This document shows, in pieces, positions 1-8,582 of a stretch of DNA of 64,000 nucleotides. Source of the DNA: Zhihengliuella sp. ISTPL4 (GTDB lineage: Bacteria > Actinomycetota > Actinomycetes > Actinomycetales > Microbacteriaceae); assembly GCF_002848265.1 (NCBI RefSeq), contig NZ_CP025422.1:1890727-1954726 (forward strand), in the 5' to 3' direction. How positions within the stretch are numbered: the first letter of the stretch is position 1; each line of letters starts with the position of its first letter. The notes beneath the pieces were generated by a model that saw only the letters and a list, made by a program, of their open reading frames with translations, did not search any database and had not been told where the DNA came from. Position numbers and translations under genes: made by a program.

Positions 1-726
1 TTCGCCCCCTACAAGGTGCAGACGTGGGACGACATCCCCGACGAGCTGAAGGAGCCCACCGGCCTCTTCGTCGGCGACTACGGCGGCTACATGTCCATCG
101 GCTACGACTCCTCGAAATTCGACGCCCCAGCTGAGCTGTCCGACCTCCTCTCCGCCGACTACAAGGGTGCCGTGGCCATCAACGGCGACCCGACCCAGGC
201 CGGAGCGGCCTTCGCCGCCGTGGGCCTCGCGACCGTGCAGTCGGACGGCACGCTCGACGACTTCCAGCCGGGCATCGACTTCTTCGCCGACCTGCAGAAG
301 GCGGGGAACCTGCTCAAGGTCGACGTCACGACCGCGACCGTCGCCAGCGGAGAGACCCCCGTCGTCTTCGACTGGGACTACCTGAACGCCGCACACGCGA
401 CCGACAACCCGGACTGGAAGGTCGAGGTCCTCGACGGCACCGGCTACGCCGGCTACTACAACCAGGCCATCAACGTCGACGCCCCGAACCCGGCCGCCGC
501 ACGTCTGTGGCAGGAGTTCCTGTACAGCGACGAGGTGCAGAACCTGTGGCTGAAGGGCGGCGCCCGTCCGGTGCGCATGGAGGCGATGACCGAGGCCGGC
601 ACGATCGACGAGGAGCTCGCCTCCGCTCTCCCCGACGCCCCGGAGGAGACCGTCGTGCCCACCGAAGAGCAGTCCGAGAATGCCGGCACGCTGCTCGGCG
701 AGAAGTGGGCAGCGGCGGTCCAGTGA
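1..726 (+). CDS. ABC transporter substrate-binding protein, 5' truncated (PotD/Fbp-like)
   Basis: The left window edge cuts this gene; frame 1 is open from base 1 and about 241 codons are visible. It lacks its signal peptide here. The visible part has the look of the C-terminal lobe of an extracellular solute-binding protein of the iron/spermidine/putrescine/2-aminoethylphosphonate group, ending with the typical stretch in which a bound peptide chain names residues such as LWQEFLYSDEVQ. It is followed without gap by two permease genes and an ATPase gene (GTGA and ATGA overlaps), so it is the receptor of a complete importer. The substrate cannot be read from the sequence; polyamine, phosphonate and ferric iron are all possible. 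Confidence 0.85.
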   Translation, partial: FAPYKVQTWDDIPDELKEPTGLFVGDYGGYMSIGYDSSKFDAPAELSDLLSADYKGAVAINGDPTQAGAAFAAVGLATVQSDGTLDDFQPGIDFFADLQKAGNLLKVDVTTATVASGETPVVFDWDYLNAAHATDNPDWKVEVLDGTGYAGYYNQAINVDAPNPAAARLWQEFLYSDEVQNLWLKGGARPVRMEAMTEAGTIDEELASALPDAPEETVVPTEEQSENAGTLLGEKWAAAVQ

Positions 727-1661
727 CCACCGCCGTCGCACCGGGGGTGGATGCTTCGGCGTCCGCCCCCGTCACCACCGCCGGACCCGCGTCGCACGCG
801 CGGGCCCGGCGGTCGGCGCCATCCACGGCGTGGCTGGGGCTCGTGCCCTTCGCCGCATACGTGCTGCTGTTCCTCGCCGTGCCCACAGTGCTCGCGATCG
901 GCTCCGGGTTTTTCGACGGCGACGGCGCCTTCACCTGGACGAACGTCGCCGCCCTCGGCGACCCGGTGGTGCTCACGGCCTTCGCGAACTCGGCGGGCCT
1001 GTCGCTACTCACCGCGGCGGTCGGCGCGATCGTCGGCGCCCTGGTCTCGTATGCGTTGCTCGGCATGAACCCGGACGGCGTCGTGCGGCGCTCCGTGGAC
1101 GCGGCGGCCGGGGTCCTCGCGCAGTTCGGCGGCGTCATGCTCGCGTTCGCCTTCATCGCCATGATCGGCATCCAGGGCGTGGTCACCGTCGTCCTCCGCG
1201 ACACGTTCGGCATCGACATCTTCGCGGAAGGCACCTGGCTGTACGAGCTGCCCGGCCTCATCCTCCCGTACATCTACTTCCAGGTGCCGCTCATGGTCAT
1301 CACCTTCCTCCCCGCCCTCGCCGCCCTGAAGCCGCAGTGGGTCGAGGCGAACCTCACCCTCGGGGGCAGCAGGGCGAGTTTCTGGCTGCGGATCGGCCTT
1401 CCGGTGCTGGCGCCGTCATTCCTCGCCAGTCTGCTGCTGCTCTTCGCGAACGCGTTCTCCTCGTACGCCACGGCCGCGGCGCTCGCGAGCCAGGGCTCGC
1501 AGATCGTCCCGCTGCAGATCCGCACGGCTCTCACCAGCGAGACCCTGCTCGGCCGGGAGAACCTCGCGGGAGCTCTCGCCCTCGGCATGATCGTCGTGGT
1601 CGGCGTCGTGATGGCGCTGTACTCGCTCATCCAGCGGCGCGCGGCACAGTGGCAGGCATGA
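723..1661 (+). CDS. ABC transporter permease (first subunit)
   Basis: A 312-residue membrane subunit. The start is taken as GTG at 723, which overlaps the stop of the receptor gene in a GTGA motif; the frame is open further upstream, but that part is a shadow of the receptor gene. After a Thr/Ala-rich cytoplasmic tail of about 35 residues there is a first membrane helix, then about five more. The EAA-type loop that contacts the ATPase lies near residue 206 (EANLTLGGS, with the conserved Gly). It belongs to the PotB/FbpB-like binding-protein-dependent permease family. Confidence 0.9.
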   Translation: MTTAVAPGVDASASAPVTTAGPASHARARRSAPSTAWLGLVPFAAYVLLFLAVPTVLAIGSGFFDGDGAFTWTNVAALGDPVVLTAFANSAGLSLLTAAVGAIVGALVSYALLGMNPDGVVRRSVDAAAGVLAQFGGVMLAFAFIAMIGIQGVVTVVLRDTFGIDIFAEGTWLYELPGLILPYIYFQVPLMVITFLPALAALKPQWVEANLTLGGSRASFWLRIGLPVLAPSFLASLLLLFANAFSSYATAAALASQGSQIVPLQIRTALTSETLLGRENLAGALALGMIVVVGVVMALYSLIQRRAAQWQA

Positions 1662-2449
1662 ACGGCCTCGCCCCGTCCCGCGCCACCCGCGCCGTGATCG
1701 GCATCGTCGTCGGCGCGTTCTTCGCGGTCCCCCTCGTGTCGACATTCCTCTTCACGCTGCGCGGCACGGACAGCCTCTCCTTCGCGCACTGGACGGCCCT
1801 CTTGGACCCCGCAGCGTCCGCGACTCTGAAGCCCATCTGGACGGGGCTCGGGAACTCCCTGGTCCTCGCCGCGGTGACGGTGGCGATCGTGCTGTTCCTC
1901 CTGGCCCCCACGATGATCCTCGTGAACCTGCGCTTCCCTCGGCTCAAGGCGGCCTTCGAGTTCGTCGCTCTCCTGCCGATCTCGATCCCCGCGATCGTCC
2001 TCGTGGTGGGGCTCGCGCCGATCTACCTGCAGATCGGTCGGACCGTCGGTACCGGCACCTGGACTCTCGCCTTCGCGTACGGCATCACGGTCCTCCCCTT
2101 CGCATTCCGCTCGATTCAGGCCTCGATCGATGCCGCCGATCTGCGCACGTTGTCCGAAGCGGCGCGCTCGCTCGGCGCGGGGTGGCCGACCGTCGTGCTC
2201 CGCGTGCTCGCGCCGAACCTCCGCCAGGGGCTGCTCGCCGCCTCACTGATCTCCATCGCGGTGGTGCTCGGAGAGTTCACGATCGCGTCCCTCCTCAATC
2301 GGCAGGTCTTCCAGACCGCGATGGTCGTGGTGCAGAAGCAGGACCCGTTTGCGCCCGCGATCTTCACGCTGCTCGCCCTGCTGTTCGTCTTCCTCCTGCT
2401 CCTGCTCATCGGCCGCGTCGCCCGCGGTCCGCGAAAGGCCCGCTCATGA
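1658..2449 (+). CDS. ABC transporter permease (second subunit)
   Basis: A 263-residue PotC-like permease. The ATG at 1658 overlaps the previous stop (ATGA), which indicates translational coupling. About six membrane helices are seen, the first right at the N-terminus. The EAA loop sits near residue 165 (LSEAARSLGAG). It should pair with the preceding permease to form the channel of the importer. The high spacing precision of the four genes supports a single operon. Confidence 0.9.
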   Translation: MNGLAPSRATRAVIGIVVGAFFAVPLVSTFLFTLRGTDSLSFAHWTALLDPAASATLKPIWTGLGNSLVLAAVTVAIVLFLLAPTMILVNLRFPRLKAAFEFVALLPISIPAIVLVVGLAPIYLQIGRTVGTGTWTLAFAYGITVLPFAFRSIQASIDAADLRTLSEAARSLGAGWPTVVLRVLAPNLRQGLLAASLISIAVVLGEFTIASLLNRQVFQTAMVVVQKQDPFAPAIFTLLALLFVFLLLLLIGRVARGPRKARS

Positions 2450-3537
2450 CCCTCGATCACGCTCTCCCGCGCACCAAGGACAACCTGCTGCTCGCGCAGG
2501 CCGGCGAGGGCACGCGGGTCGAGTTGCAGGGCATCGTCAAGAGCTACGGCGGCACGAGGGTGCTGCACGGGGTCGACCTCGACATCGCCCCCGGGGAGTT
2601 CGTCTCGCTGCTGGGCCCGTCCGGCTGCGGCAAGACGACGCTGCTCCGCGTGCTCGCCGGACTCGAGGGCGCCGACGAAGGGACGGTCCTCCTCGGCGGC
2701 GGAGACGTCTCGCGGGTGCCGACCAACCGGCGCGACATCGGGATGGTGTTCCAGTCGTACTCGCTGTTCCCGCACCTCCGCGTCGTCGACAACACGGCCT
2801 TCGGGCTCCGTCGTCGGGGTGTCGGCAAGACCGAGGCGGCTCGGCGTGCCCTCGATGCGCTCGCGCTCGTGGGCCTCGCCGACCTCGCCGACCGGTTCCC
2901 GCATCAGCTCTCCGGTGGCCAGCAGCAGCGCGTGGCCCTGGCGCGAGCCCTCGTCACGGAGCCCCGCGTGCTGCTGCTCGACGAACCGCTGTCGGCGCTC
3001 GACGCCAAGGTGCGCGTGCAGCTCAGGGACGAGATCCGTCGCATCCAGCTGCGCCTGGGCATCACGACCGTCTTCGTGACGCACGACCAGGAGGAGGCGC
3101 TCGCGGTGTCGGACCGGATCGCGGTCATGAACGCGGGGCGCATCGAGCAGATCGGGTCCCCGGAGGAGCTGTACACGACTCCCGCAACCGCCGAGGTGGC
3201 GGCGTTCGTGGGGCTCTCCAGCGTCGTGTCCGGCGTCGCCGAGGACGATCACGTCGTCGTGTGGGGGCAGCGCCTCCCGCTGCAGACGCCCGCCGATGGC
3301 CCCGTGGACGTGTACCTCCGTCCGGAGAATGTCCGGTTCACGTCCGCGGAGGAGGCCGCCACCGATGCCCTCGTGGAGGAGAGCACGTTCCTCGGCAGCA
3401 TGCGGCGGACCCTCGTGCGCACGGAGTCGGGGGAACTCGTCCGCGTGCAGCACGATCCCACCGTGCGCCCGTCGTTCGGCGACCGTGTCCGCATCGCGGT
3501 GACCCCTGTCCCGGTGGTCGCGCGCCCGCGCGGCTGA
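2446..3537 (+). CDS. ABC transporter ATP-binding protein (PotA-like)
   Basis: A 363-residue ATPase starting at the ATG that overlaps the permease stop (ATGA). Walker A is at residues 57-65 (GPSGCGKTT), the Q-loop near 103, the signature [15 protein letters not shown] at about 155-169, Walker B LLLLDEP just after it, and the switch His in VTHDQEEA near 213. About 90 residues after the nucleotide-binding domain resemble the TOBE-type regulatory domain of importers for iron, polyamines or phosphonates. The operon ends here and is followed immediately by a long palindrome. Confidence 0.93.
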   Translation: MTLDHALPRTKDNLLLAQAGEGTRVELQGIVKSYGGTRVLHGVDLDIAPGEFVSLLGPSGCGKTTLLRVLAGLEGADEGTVLLGGGDVSRVPTNRRDIGMVFQSYSLFPHLRVVDNTAFGLRRRGVGKTEAARRALDALALVGLADLADRFPHQLSGGQQQRVALARALVTEPRVLLLDEPLSALDAKVRVQLRDEIRRIQLRLGITTVFVTHDQEEALAVSDRIAVMNAGRIEQIGSPEELYTTPATAEVAAFVGLSSVVSGVAEDDHVVVWGQRLPLQTPADGPVDVYLRPENVRFTSAEEAATDALVEESTFLGSMRRTLVRTESGELVRVQHDPTVRPSFGDRVRIAVTPVPVVARPRG

Positions 3538-3615
3538 CGAGACCCCGGGTCCACGTCGAGACCCCCGGCTGCAGACGTCTGCAGCCGGGGGTCTCGACGA
3601 ATGCCCGGGGTCTCG
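3538..3615. repeat. 78-base nested palindrome, copy 1 (terminator-like intergenic repeat)
   Basis: Outer arms CGAGACCCCGGG (3538-3549) and CCCGGGGTCTCG (3604-3615) match perfectly. Nested inside is a perfect 46-base palindrome, 3554-3599. It lies between convergent operons, so it can act as a bidirectional transcription terminator. A second element with the same outer arms, the same total length of 78 and the same nested layout lies at 48553-48630. The inner stem sequence differs between copies but base pairing is kept in both. Confidence 0.85.
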
Positions 3616-3636
3616 GTGACACCGCGGCGGGGAGAG

Positions 3637-4392
3637 TTACAGGACGCGGGAGAGGAAGTCCTTCGTGCGCTGGTGCTGCGGATTCGCCAGCACCTCGCGA
3701 GGGTCCCCCTCCTCGACGATGTATCCGCCGTCCATGAAGATCAGCCGCGAACCGACCTCGCGCGCGAAGCCCATCTCATGCGTCACGACGAGCATCGTCA
3801 TGCCCTCGTCGGCCAGCGACCGCATGACCTGCAGCACCTCGCCGACGAGCTCGGGGTCGAGGGCCGATGTGGGCTCGTCGAACAGCATCATGTCCGGGTT
3901 CATGCACAGCGCCCGCGCGATCGCGACGCGCTGCTGCTGCCCGCCGGACAGGTGCCCTGGGTACGCGTCGGCCTTCTCCGCGAGGCCGACGCGCTCGAGC
4001 ATGGCGCGGGCCACCTTCTCCGCCTCGGCCTTCGAGCGCTTCTTCACCCGCTGCTGCGCGATCGTCAGGTTGCCGAGCACGCTGAGGTGCGGGAAGAGGT
4101 TGAAGCTCTGGAACACCATCCCGATGCGGGTGCGCACGCGGTCGATGTCGATGTCGGGGTCGGTGATGTCGATGCCCTCGATGAGCACCTTTCCGCCCGT
4201 CGGTTCCTCCAAGAGGTTCACGGAGCGCAGGAGCGTCGACTTGCCCGACCCGGACGGGCCGATCACGCAGACGACCTCGCCGGCGAGCACCGTCAGGTCG
4301 ATGCCCTTGAGCACCTCGTTGTCGCCGAAGCTCTTGTGCAGGTCCTGGATGACGATCGCCGGGGCCTGCACGTCGATCAGATCGGTACTCAT
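3637..4392 (-). CDS. Amino-acid ABC transporter ATP-binding protein (GlnQ-like)
   Basis: A 251-residue ATPase of polar amino-acid importers. I choose the ATG at 4392 because it overlaps the permease stop (ATGA on the minus strand); an in-frame ATG at 4422 would overlap the permease by 34 bases. Walker A is at about residues 45-52 (GPSGSGKS), followed by the signature [15 protein letters not shown], Walker [14 protein letters not shown] and the switch His in VVTHEMGFA. It lacks any C-terminal regulatory domain, as usual for this family. It is the last gene of the receptor-permease-ATPase operon. Confidence 0.93.
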   Translation of the reverse strand: MSTDLIDVQAPAIVIQDLHKSFGDNEVLKGIDLTVLAGEVVCVIGPSGSGKSTLLRSVNLLEEPTGGKVLIEGIDITDPDIDIDRVRTRIGMVFQSFNLFPHLSVLGNLTIAQQRVKKRSKAEAEKVARAMLERVGLAEKADAYPGHLSGGQQQRVAIARALCMNPDMMLFDEPTSALDPELVGEVLQVMRSLADEGMTMLVVTHEMGFAREVGSRLIFMDGGYIVEEGDPREVLANPQHQRTKDFLSRVL

Positions 4393-5186
4393 CGTGTCCT
4401 CGCCATCCGACGCTCCAGCCACGCGCTGAAACGCGTGAGCGGGATCGTCACGATCAGGTAGAGGATCGCCGCCATGATGAGCGGCGTTCCGTTGGCGTTC
4501 TGGGTGCTGGCGTCACGCGCGAAGGTGGTGAGCTCCTTCGACCAGATGAACGTGCCGACGACGAACAGCAGCGAGGTGTCCTTCAGCAGCAGCACGAACT
4601 CGTTCGTCAGCGGCGGGATGATGATCCGGAACCCCTGCGGCACGACGATCCAGAAGGTCGTCTTCATCGGCGACATGCCGAGCGATCGCGCCGCCTCCGT
4701 CTGCCCCTTCGGCACGGCCTGGAGGCCTGCGCGGATGGTCTCCGCCATGTACGCCGACGCGACGAGCACGAGGCCGATCAACCCGAGCACGACGGGTCCG
4801 CCGAGTTCCTGCGCTCGCACGCCGAGCGCGATCGGCACGATGAAGCCGATGGCGAAGATCGTGAGCAGCGCCGGGAGCCCGCGGAAGAGCTCGATCCATA
4901 CCGTCGCGATCCACCGGAACGGCCCGATCTCGGACAGCTTCATCAGCGCGAGGATGACGCCGAGGACGAGCCCGCCCGCGAACGCCACCGCCGTGAACCA
5001 CAGGGTGTTCACGAGCGCCGTGGTGATGATCCCCGGCAGCATCTTCGCTGCGACCTCGGGGTTGAAGAAGAGCTGTCCGAGCCGCGACCAGTCGGTGCTG
5101 AATGCGATCCAGACGGCGATCGCGATCAGCACCGCATAGACGGTGTACCGGTAGAGCTTCTGTTTGGTGGTGCGCCTCAACGCCAT
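4389..5186 (-). CDS. Amino-acid ABC transporter permease (HisM/GlnP family)
   Basis: A 265-residue membrane protein. ATG at 5186 is preferred, with GGGAGG nine bases upstream; a TTG two codons earlier is also possible. There is one N-terminal helix (residues about 12-30), then a periplasmic stretch and about five more helices. The EAA loop near residue 162 contains [10 protein letters not shown], a classic His/Glu/Gln/Arg permease motif. Only one permease gene is present, so the channel is probably a homodimer. Confidence 0.92.
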   Translation of the reverse strand: MALRRTTKQKLYRYTVYAVLIAIAVWIAFSTDWSRLGQLFFNPEVAAKMLPGIITTALVNTLWFTAVAFAGGLVLGVILALMKLSEIGPFRWIATVWIELFRGLPALLTIFAIGFIVPIALGVRAQELGGPVVLGLIGLVLVASAYMAETIRAGLQAVPKGQTEAARSLGMSPMKTTFWIVVPQGFRIIIPPLTNEFVLLLKDTSLLFVVGTFIWSKELTTFARDASTQNANGTPLIMAAILYLIVTIPLTRFSAWLERRMARTR

Positions 5187-5220
5187 TGTCAAGGTCCTCC
5201 CGACCTCCGTGTCCGCCGGA

Positions 5221-6033
5221 TCAGTTCGCGGTGAAGTACTGGTCGTAGATCTTCTGGTACTCGCCGTTGTCCTTCAGCTCCTTGAGCGCACCGTTGACGG
5301 CGTCCAGGAGTTCAGCCTTCTCGCCCTTCGCGAAGGCGAAACCGTAGGACTCGTCGGTCTCATAGGTCTCGACGATCTCGTAGGCGGAGTCGGCCTTCTC
5401 GTGCTCGAGGTTGACGGGCTGGTCCTGCAGGATCGCGTCGATCTGCCCGGCCTGGATGGCGGGCCACAGCTCGCCGTCGGAGGGGTACTGCACGAGCGTG
5501 GCCCCGGGCGCGTTCTCGGTGGCGTACGCCTCGCCGGTCGTGCCCTGCTGCACGCCGACGTTCTTGCCGTCGAGGTCGTCGATGGACTCGATTCCGGAGT
5601 CGGTCCGCACGAGGAGCGACTGCAGCGAGTCGTAGTACGGGTCGGAGAAGTCGATGTTGGCCTTGCGCTCGTCGGTGATCGTCATGGCCGAGGCACCCAC
5701 GTCGCAGGTGCCGGCGGCGAGGGTCGTGCCGGACTGCAGCGCGTCGAAGCCCACATCCTGCACGGAGAGCTCGAGGTCGAGCTGCTCGGCGATCGCACCG
5801 AGGAGGTCGATGTCGAAGCCGGTGTACTCGCCGTCGTCACCCTCGAACTCGAACGGCGGGTAGGGGATGTCGGAGCAGACCGTGAGCTTGCCCGCCTCGA
5901 CGAGGCCGTACTCGTCACCGGCGGCGGACTCGCCGCCGCTGCCCGCGTCGGAGGACCCGGTGGCGCATCCGGCGAGCGCGAGGGTGGCGGTGGCCGCGAT
6001 CGCGAGGCCGGCGAAGAGGTTACGACGGGACAT
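5221..6033 (-). CDS. Amino-acid ABC transporter substrate-binding lipoprotein
   Basis: A 270-residue precursor. ATG at 6033 with AGGAG upstream gives a clean lipoprotein signal peptide: positive start (MSRRN), hydrophobic core, and lipobox LAGC with Cys at about residue 23. The mature part has the family-3 solute-binding fold hallmarks, such as YPPFEFEGDDGEYTGFDIDL near the N-terminus. The acidic composition of the mature protein is usual for actinobacterial receptors. The gene opens the operon with the permease and ATPase and is preceded by its own promoter. Confidence 0.93.
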   Translation of the reverse strand: MSRRNLFAGLAIAATATLALAGCATGSSDAGSGGESAAGDEYGLVEAGKLTVCSDIPYPPFEFEGDDGEYTGFDIDLLGAIAEQLDLELSVQDVGFDALQSGTTLAAGTCDVGASAMTITDERKANIDFSDPYYDSLQSLLVRTDSGIESIDDLDGKNVGVQQGTTGEAYATENAPGATLVQYPSDGELWPAIQAGQIDAILQDQPVNLEHEKADSAYEIVETYETDESYGFAFAKGEKAELLDAVNGALKELKDNGEYQKIYDQYFTAN

Positions 6034-6085
6034 GTCGGCTCCTGAGAGTCGGGGGGCGGGTGAGCCCACGGACGGGTAGGAGTTC

Positions 6086-6115
6086 ATCTAAACATGCGGC
6101 TCGTCGCGTGACCAA
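6086..6115 (-). promoter_or_regulatory. Candidate promoter of the amino-acid importer operon
   Basis: On the minus strand there is TTGGTC (6110-6115), an 18-base spacer, and TTAGAT (6086-6091). This would start transcription near base 6080, leaving a 5' leader of about 45 bases before the lipoprotein gene. The assignment is by eye only. Confidence 0.45.
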
Positions 6116-6175
6116 TGACATCCCCTCGCGCCGCATCACGTTTGTGTTTCGGTGCCGCGGAGACGAGCTCGGTGC

Positions 6176-6478
6176 TCAGACCTCGGCGTCGACCGCCACA
6201 CGACCGGAGACGACCGAGCGGATGTACCCGGCGACCTCCTCGTGCGCGGGGTGCACCTGATACTGCTCGAGATCCGCGACGGAGTCGAAGTCGGCGACCA
6301 GGGTCACATCCCAGTTCGCGTCGGGGTAGACGTCGTTCGCGCCGGCCCAGACGCTGCGCAGCTGCGGCACGACACCGTCGAGGGCGTTCAGTCGTCGGGC
6401 GACCTCGGCTGCCTGGGCCTGCCGCTCCCCCGGGTCCTCGGTGGCGAGCTTCCAGGTCACGACGTGGCGGATGGTCAT
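6176..6478 (-). CDS. Dabb-family protein (stress-responsive A/B barrel)
   Basis: A 100-residue protein with the typical start MTIRHVVTWKL and the ferredoxin-like repeats of the stress-responsive dimeric A/B barrel family. The middle segment (DVTLVADFDSVADLEQYQVH) carries the usual HPAH-type motif just after it. The function in bacteria is mostly unknown; some relatives are small-molecule cyclases. Its ATG overlaps the stop of the upstream glutaredoxin-like gene by four bases (6475-6478), so the two are co-translated. Confidence 0.9.
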   Translation of the reverse strand: MTIRHVVTWKLATEDPGERQAQAAEVARRLNALDGVVPQLRSVWAGANDVYPDANWDVTLVADFDSVADLEQYQVHPAHEEVAGYIRSVVSGRVAVDAEV

Positions 6479-6771
6479 CGCAGCTCCTTCTGGTCGGCGC
6501 GGGCGTCCGCGTCGACGGCTTCCTCCAGCGCTTCACGCAACCGGTCGGGGGACACGCGCCAGTGCGCGTGCAGTCGTCCGTCGATGAGGACGACCGGGAT
6601 CTTCTCCCACCACTGCTCGTACAGGGCGGGGTCGTCCTGGATCGACGTCTCGACGATCTGGATGCGCTCCGCGGCGGCGTCCGGCAGTTCAGCGACGACC
6701 GCGTCGACGACCTCGGAGGCCACGGCGCACAGATGGCAATCGGGCTTGCCGATGAGGGTCAGCGTCGTCAC
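6475..6771 (-). CDS. Glutaredoxin-like thiol protein (DUF836 type)
   Basis: A 98-residue thioredoxin-fold protein starting at GTG. The redox pair is C12-H-L-C15 in the segment KPDCHLC, right after the first beta strand. It probably acts as a cytoplasmic thiol-disulfide protein. The start overlaps the rhodanese stop (GTGA) and its stop overlaps the Dabb start, giving a tight three-gene unit of rhodanese, glutaredoxin-like and Dabb proteins. Confidence 0.88.
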   Translation of the reverse strand: MTTLTLIGKPDCHLCAVASEVVDAVVAELPDAAAERIQIVETSIQDDPALYEQWWEKIPVVLIDGRLHAHWRVSPDRLREALEEAVDADARADQKELR

Positions 6772-7070
6772 GACGCCGGGACCTCCACCTCACGCCCCTG
6801 AGCGATCCACTCGCCGGTGCCGCCTTCGACGTTGGTGGCGTCGTAGCCTCGGGCCTCCAGCGCCTCGACCACACGGGCCGAGCGGCCCCCGGCCTGGCAG
6901 ATCACGTCGAATGACTCGGCCGGGAGCTCGTCCAGGCGGTTGCCGATCTCGGACATCGGGATGTTCACAGCGCCGGGGACGTGGCCCGCCTGGAACTCGT
7001 GCACCTCCCGGACATCGATGAGGGGCGTGCCGGAGCGCTCGGCGAGTTCGGCGACGGTGATCGACTTCAT
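6768..7070 (-). CDS. Rhodanese-like domain protein
   Basis: A 100-residue single rhodanese domain. ATG at 7070 has GAGAGGAT upstream; an open frame continues upstream, but the family length supports this start. The motif IDVREVHEFQAGHVPGAVNI (about residues 18-37) is diagnostic. The active-site loop begins with C58 (CQAGGRS), so the catalytic Cys is present. Likely role: sulfur transfer or thiol handling together with the adjacent glutaredoxin-like protein. Confidence 0.92.
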   Translation of the reverse strand: MKSITVAELAERSGTPLIDVREVHEFQAGHVPGAVNIPMSEIGNRLDELPAESFDVICQAGGRSARVVEALEARGYDATNVEGGTGEWIAQGREVEVPAS

Positions 7071-7149
7071 GACATCCTCTCGGCGGTGCGGAACGGCGCG
7101 CAGAGACACAAAGCGCCCGTCCGGAGACAGGCGCTCGGTGTCTGGCCGC

Positions 7150-7248
7150 TTACTTCTTGTTGCGGCGCTGGTGGCGAGTCTTGCGAAGCAGCTTGCGGTG
7201 CTTCTTCTTCGCCATGCGCTTGCGGCGCTTCTTGATGACAGAACCCAC
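7150..7248 (-). CDS. bS22-type small basic ribosomal protein (AURKAIP1/COX24-like)
   Basis: A 32-residue protein starting at GTG 7248, with GAGG five bases upstream. It begins MGSVIKKRRKRMAKKKHRKL and ends RRNKK; more than half of the residues are Lys, Arg or His. This matches the conserved mini-protein of Actinobacteria annotated as AURKAIP1/COX24 domain protein and identified in mycobacterial ribosomes as bS22 (family knowledge). As in mycobacteria, it lies downstream of a small excisionase-like HTH gene. Confidence 0.9.
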   Translation of the reverse strand: MGSVIKKRRKRMAKKKHRKLLRKTRHQRRNKK

Positions 7249-7362
7249 GGAAACCTCACTAAGTCAGGGGCTGGGTGTCGCCGGAATCGGACACCCGGGT
7301 ACGAGCACGAAAAATGCCTCGGATCATCCTAGCAAACTCAGGAGGGTGCCCCGCGCCCTCCG

Positions 7363-7554
7363 TCAGCCGGCGTCGGCGATGGGCCGCTGCAGAGCCTCCG
7401 CGACGGCGGACTCCGGCACGCGGTAGCTCCGTCCGAACCGGATGGCGGGAAGGTCACCGGCGTGGACGAGCCGGTACACGGTCATCTTGGACACGCGCAT
7501 GAGCTCGGCGACTTCGGCCACCGTCAGGAATCGGACGTCTGGAACCTCGGGCAT
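7363..7554 (-). CDS. Small helix-turn-helix DNA-binding protein (excisionase/MerR-17 type)
   Basis: A 63-residue protein made of one HTH_17-type domain: LTVAEVAELMRVSKMTVYRL forms the helix-turn-helix, followed by the wing with RFGRSYRVPESAV. The start ATG at 7554 is chosen because AAAGGGG lies upstream and the preceding frame is short. No integrase or phage gene is near, so this is not a phage excisionase. In mycobacteria the homologous gene (Rv0500A type) sits between proC and the bS22 gene. Here proC is 9 kb away. Confidence 0.85.
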   Translation of the reverse strand: MPEVPDVRFLTVAEVAELMRVSKMTVYRLVHAGDLPAIRFGRSYRVPESAVAEALQRPIADAG

Positions 7555-7629
7555 CCCACGTACCCCTTTCTCGATGAGCACACTCTATGGGGTCGCTGGG
7601 ACGCGTGTAAACCCGCGTGGCTGCTGTGA

Positions 7630-8556
7630 TCAGTGAGATACCGGAATGGTCGCGAACGCACGGACCGGGAACGTGCCGAACCCGCGGATCGCCGGCGGCG
7701 CTGCGGTGAACCGCGCGCCACGCGCGGGCAGGCTGTCCAGCGCGGTCAAGTGCTCGACGACGTGCACGCCCGCCGCGAGGAGGATGCTGTGCGCCGGCCG
7801 CTCCCCGCCGCTCACGGTGTCGTCGATGTTGAGCGAATCGATGCCGACCAACCGCACTCCGGCGTCCACGAGGAAGCGGGCGGCGTCCTCGGCGAGGAAG
7901 GGCGCGCCTGTGCCGTAGTCGGGGGTGCCGAACAGCCGGCTCCAGCCCGTGTCCAGGAGCACAGCGCTGCCACGGAGTTCACGATCGGCGAGCGTCGCCG
8001 CCCTGATGCCCCGCCGCTCCGGCGTCCAGGCGTCGCGGAGATGGAAGACCTCCGCAGGGAGCTCCACGAGGGTGTCGAGGTCGAGCGCCGCCAGGTCCGC
8101 CCCCTCCGCGTAGCGATGGAACGGCGCGTCGAGGTAGGTTCCCGTGTTGCCGATCATCGTGATCACGTCCATCGCGAACTCCGTCCCCGGCGCGTAGCGC
8201 TCCCGCGAGGCCGCGCGGGTGAGGTGCGGGGTGATGGTCGGAGCGGGCAGCCCGGGGTAGGTGACCATGCCCTCGGCGATCGGGTGGCTCAGGTCGACGA
8301 CCCGCTCGGTGCGGCCGGCCGGCGCCGGTGCCGGGACGCCACGACTGCCCCGATGCGGCTCGGCGACGATCCGCAGGTCGCGGAGCTCGACCTCGCCCAC
8401 GAGCGCCAGGCCGAGATGGGCGACGAGCAGGGCCGCGACCTCGTCCGCTGTCGTGTCCTCCCGGGGCAGGTCGAGCCGGAAGCCCTGTCCCTGCAGCCCG
8501 CCACCGTTGGCGAAGGTGATCGCGAAGTCGAAGTGCGCGCGGTACTCATCCGTCAT
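7630..8556 (-). CDS. Cyclase-family hydrolase (kynurenine formamidase-like) with extra N-terminal domain
   Basis: A 308-residue protein. ATG at 8556 is preferred; CAGGAT lies six bases upstream, which would give a leaderless mRNA. Residues 1-75 form a separate domain that I do not recognise. The rest is the cyclase fold, starting at VVDLSHPIAEGMVTYPG. The metal motif is unusual: the family has HxGTHxDAPxH, but here it reads GNTGTYLDAPFH, with Asn and Tyr replacing two His ligands. Asp and the last His remain. The metal site may be altered, or the protein may act on a different substrate. Confidence 0.82.
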   Translation of the reverse strand: MTDEYRAHFDFAITFANGGGLQGQGFRLDLPREDTTADEVAALLVAHLGLALVGEVELRDLRIVAEPHRGSRGVPAPAPAGRTERVVDLSHPIAEGMVTYPGLPAPTITPHLTRAASRERYAPGTEFAMDVITMIGNTGTYLDAPFHRYAEGADLAALDLDTLVELPAEVFHLRDAWTPERRGIRAATLADRELRGSAVLLDTGWSRLFGTPDYGTGAPFLAEDAARFLVDAGVRLVGIDSLNIDDTVSGGERPAHSILLAAGVHVVEHLTALDSLPARGARFTAAPPAIRGFGTFPVRAFATIPVSH

Positions 8557-8582
8557 GCGCCCATCCTGCCCGACGGGAGGAT

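Noticed and set aside
7363..7554. Phage-type excisionase
   Set aside because: No integrase or attachment-like repeats are nearby, and the gene pairs with the bS22 gene as in non-phage actinobacterial loci.
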